Source of the DNA: RUG11462 sp051877275 | Lineage (GTDB): Bacteria > Bacillota > Clostridia > Oscillospirales > Acutalibacteraceae | NCBI GenBank assembly: GCA_051877275.1 | Contig: JBJEIS010000186.1 | Span: 1-7,656 of the forward strand | Length of the DNA: 7,656 nt | Reading direction: 5' to 3' | Shown: piece after piece, positions 5,931-7,656 of the stretch | Layout: each line of letters opens with the position of its first letter | Position numbering within the stretch: the first letter of the stretch is position 1 | Position numbers and translations under genes: made by a program | The notes under the pieces: generated by a model | What the model saw: only the letters and a program-made list of their open reading frames with translations | Databases searched by the model: none | What the model was told of the DNA's origin: nothing

Positions 5931-7367
5931 ATGCAATATCAGATGAATAAGTTTTTATTTGCAATGATTCTTACCGAGCTTGAAGACGCAGTAGGTAAAG
6001 AGCATTGCTCAACAAGACAGATTGACAAGGTAACACACAGCGTTGACTATTATTGGCTGTCAAGAATGTGGGCTGACCGAGGAGAAAGAATGCCTGAGGC
6101 TGACTTTGTTGTTTGCCCGAAAGATGCCGAAGAAGTTTCAAAGGTTGTAAAAATCGCTAATTATTATAAACTGCCTGTTACAACTTGGGGTGCAGGTGGC
6201 GGAACACAAGGCGGTGCTTTACCTGTCTGCGGCGGTATTCTTCTTGATACCAAGAGAATGAATAAAATTTATGAAGTAAATACCGAGGGTATGTATATTG
6301 AATGTGGTACAGGTGCTATTTATAAGCATATTGAATGGGCGGCTAACGAAGTAGGTAAGGCTACAATGCACTATCCTTCATCGCTTACTTGCTCAACAGT
6401 AGGTGGATTTTTGGCGCATAGAGGTATCGGCGTATGCTCAACTAAATACGGTAAGATTGACGATATGGTGCTTCAAATGGAAGTTGTATTGCCAAATGGT
6501 GATATTATTAACACATCTTCTGCTCCAAAGCATGCAGCAGGACCTGACCTTAATCAGATTTTTATCGGTTCAGAGGGCACTTTGGGTATTATTACAAAGG
6601 CTCAGATTCGTATTTTCGATCAGCCTGAGGAACGCCGTTTCAGAGGCTTCCTGTTTAAAGATATGAGTGGAGCATTTAAAGCTGCAAGAGAGCTTTTACA
6701 GAAATTCAAACCGTCGGTTATGCGTTTGTATGACGAAGCAGAGACATCTACTCTTATTAAGAAAATAGTAGGTGTTGAGCGTAAAGGCGCATTTATGAAT
6801 ATTGCTTATGAAGGCGTTAAGGAAATGGTAGAAGTTGAGGAAAAAATTCTTCTTGACACCTTTAAGAAATACGGAGCTGAGGACTTAGGTAGTGAATACG
6901 GTGAAAAATGGTGGGAAGAAAAAATTACTTTCTTCTATCCGGGACATATGATGGACATTCCTCAGATGTTCGGTACAATGGATACTATTGCTCCTTACGG
7001 CAAAATTGAAGAAATTTATTGGGCAATGAAAGAAGCCATTGAAACAAACTTCCCACAAGCTAAATTTATCGCTCACTTCTCACATTGGTACGAATGGGGT
7101 GCAATGGTTTATGACCGCTTTATTGTTGACGGCAAAGATGTACCGAAAGACCCTGTTGAAGCATTAAGACTTCATCAGGAAATTTGGACCTGCGGTGTTC
7201 GTGCAGCACTTAAACACGGCGGTGTTGTAAATGACCACCACGGTGTTGGTATAAAACTCGGAAGACTTATGAAAGAACAATACGGTCCTGCAATGCAGGT
7301 GTTTGAAGGACTTAAAAAACAGCTTGACCCGAACGGTATTATGAATCCGTTTAAATTAGGTCTTTAA
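5931..7367 (+). CDS. FAD-linked oxidoreductase, GlcD / D-lactate dehydrogenase / alkyl-DHAP synthase superfamily
   Basis: A 478-residue flavoprotein (480 if started at 5925). Residues about 55-230 form the PCMH-type FAD-binding domain (FAD_binding_4): PEADFVVCPKDAEEVSKVV, then GAGGGTQGGALP (87-98) contacting the FAD pyrophosphate, the PSSLTCSTVGG segment (149-159), and GPDLNQIFIGSEGTLGIIT (204-222). The C-terminal FAD-oxidase domain has MRLYDEAE, SHWYEWG (384-390), a GGVVNDHHGVG motif (430-440), and the closing LDPNGIMNPFKLG. Members of the family oxidise 2-hydroxy acids (glycolate, D-lactate) or, as alkyl-DHAP synthase, make ether lipids. DHHGVG and STVGG resemble the alkyl-DHAP synthase branch, but that enzyme is longer and has HHH. 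The context, between a sugar-isomerase-like gene and a GlcF/GlpC-like Fe-S gene, favours a catabolic dehydrogenase passing electrons to the Fe-S protein. The substrate is unknown; a hydroxy acid or polyol related to the isomerase product is a guess. Confidence 0.88.
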   Translation: MQYQMNKFLFAMILTELEDAVGKEHCSTRQIDKVTHSVDYYWLSRMWADRGERMPEADFVVCPKDAEEVSKVVKIANYYKLPVTTWGAGGGTQGGALPVCGGILLDTKRMNKIYEVNTEGMYIECGTGAIYKHIEWAANEVGKATMHYPSSLTCSTVGGFLAHRGIGVCSTKYGKIDDMVLQMEVVLPNGDIINTSSAPKHAAGPDLNQIFIGSEGTLGIITKAQIRIFDQPEERRFRGFLFKDMSGAFKAARELLQKFKPSVMRLYDEAETSTLIKKIVGVERKGAFMNIAYEGVKEMVEVEEKILLDTFKKYGAEDLGSEYGEKWWEEKITFFYPGHMMDIPQMFGTMDTIAPYGKIEEIYWAMKEAIETNFPQAKFIAHFSHWYEWGAMVYDRFIVDGKDVPKDPVEALRLHQEIWTCGVRAALKHGGVVNDHHGVGIKLGRLMKEQYGPAMQVFEGLKKQLDPNGIMNPFKLGL

Positions 7368-7372
7368 TAAAA

Positions 7373-7379
7373 GGGAGGT
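7373..7379 (+). promoter_or_regulatory. Ribosome binding site of the Fe-S protein gene
   Basis: GGGAGGT lies 8 nt before the ATG at 7388 and 14 nt before the second in-frame ATG at 7394, so the first ATG is preferred. It occupies most of the 20-nt gap after the oxidoreductase stop, consistent with one transcript. Confidence 0.65.
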
Positions 7380-7387
7380 AAAGTATT

Positions 7388-7656
7388 ATGATAATGTCAG
7401 AAAAATCAAAACAGCATGTTGATTCCTGCCGTTTTTGCTGGATGTGCCATCACATTTGTCCGATAGGCAATGCAACAGGTCAGGAAAGAAATACTGCCAG
7501 AGCAAGGGCGCTCGGCATCTCTCTTGTTAACCGCGAGGCAATAGAGCTCGATGATATTATGGACAATATTTATGAATGTTGTACTTGCGGAGCTTGTGTT
7601 AATGATTGTACAACAGGCTGGGACCCTGTAATGTTTACAAAGGAAACTCGTCTTCA
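7388..7656 (+). CDS. Dicluster [4Fe-4S] protein, GlpC/GlcF/HdrD-like electron-transfer subunit (N-terminal part)
   Basis: 89 codons are present before the window ends, so the C-terminus is missing. Two ferredoxin-type motifs are visible. CRFCWMCHHICP (14-25) is CxxCxxCxxxCP. ECCTCGACVNDC (63-74) is CxxCxxCxxxC (C64, C67, C70, C74) with an extra Cys at 65 and Thr rather than Pro after the last Cys. The spacing of about 40 residues between clusters, with an arginine-containing helix (ERNTARARALG) between them, is that of Fe-S partners of FAD oxidases such as GlcF and GlpC, which normally also carry two CCG domains downstream. Position immediately after the FAD oxidoreductase suggests it accepts electrons from that flavin. 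Whether it is a separate subunit or a larger fusion cannot be seen. Confidence 0.85.
   Translation, partial: MIMSEKSKQHVDSCRFCWMCHHICPIGNATGQERNTARARALGISLVNREAIELDDIMDNIYECCTCGACVNDCTTGWDPVMFTKETRL

Noticed and set aside
5931..7367. Ether-lipid alkyl-DHAP synthase as the main call for the FAD enzyme
   Set aside because: The protein is shorter than that enzyme, has two rather than three consecutive His, and is embedded in an isomerase plus Fe-S operon rather than near lipid genes. It is kept only as a family resemblance.
1..7656. tRNA, rRNA, CRISPR arrays, insertion sequences, riboswitches and attachment sites
   Set aside because: Looked for by eye on both strands; no cloverleaf, spaced repeat array, transposase or long structured leader was seen. 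The intergenic gaps are short and are explained by promoters, operators and a terminator.

Overview
The window is AT-rich, every recognised gene has a strong AGGAGG-type ribosome binding site, and the promoters look like consensus sigma-A sites. It carries AraC-type and RpiR-type regulators and a secreted multidomain protein with a Thr-rich linker and a 'GIRF'-type domain. This style points to a gut or rumen clostridial Firmicute (Oscillospiraceae/Ruminococcus-like). That assignment is inference from sequence style; no taxonomic marker gene is present.

Layout. (1) Positions 1-2402, minus strand: the first 800 codons of a large exported protein whose C-terminus lies outside the window. It has a signal peptide, a CBM6/35-like jelly-roll, a poly-Thr linker, a beta-helix, a small Cys/His motif, a GIRF-type domain and the beginning of an alpha/beta-hydrolase fold. 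(2) Positions 2403-2530: a compact divergent control region with one sigma-A-like promoter per direction and a 22-bp-period direct repeat between them. (3) Positions 2531-3406, plus strand: an AraC-family regulator that probably controls the exported protein and itself. (4) Positions 3473-3520: a perfect 19-bp inverted repeat that acts as a bidirectional terminator between convergent genes. (5) Positions 3524-4363, minus strand: an RpiR-family (HTH plus SIS) sugar-phosphate-responsive regulator. (6) Positions 4364-4516: a second divergent control region with a 12-bp perfect inverted repeat over the rpiR-type promoter and a clear promoter for the plus-strand operon. (7) Positions 4517-7656, plus strand: a tight operon encoding an L-fucose/L-arabinose isomerase-like protein, a GlcD/alkyl-DHAP-synthase-like FAD oxidoreductase, and the N-terminus of a dicluster [4Fe-4S] GlpC/GlcF-like protein that runs off the window.

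How they fit together. The left half looks like an extracellular carbohydrate or carbohydrate-ester degradation unit: a binding module plus hydrolase under its own AraC regulator. The right half looks like an intracellular catabolic unit in which a ketose/aldose isomerase-like protein is paired with a flavin plus iron-sulfur dehydrogenase, under RpiR control. The isomerase, FAD oxidase and Fe-S combination is the most intriguing part. No kinase, aldolase or transporter is visible in the window, so the substrate cannot be named and the pathway may not be a textbook one.
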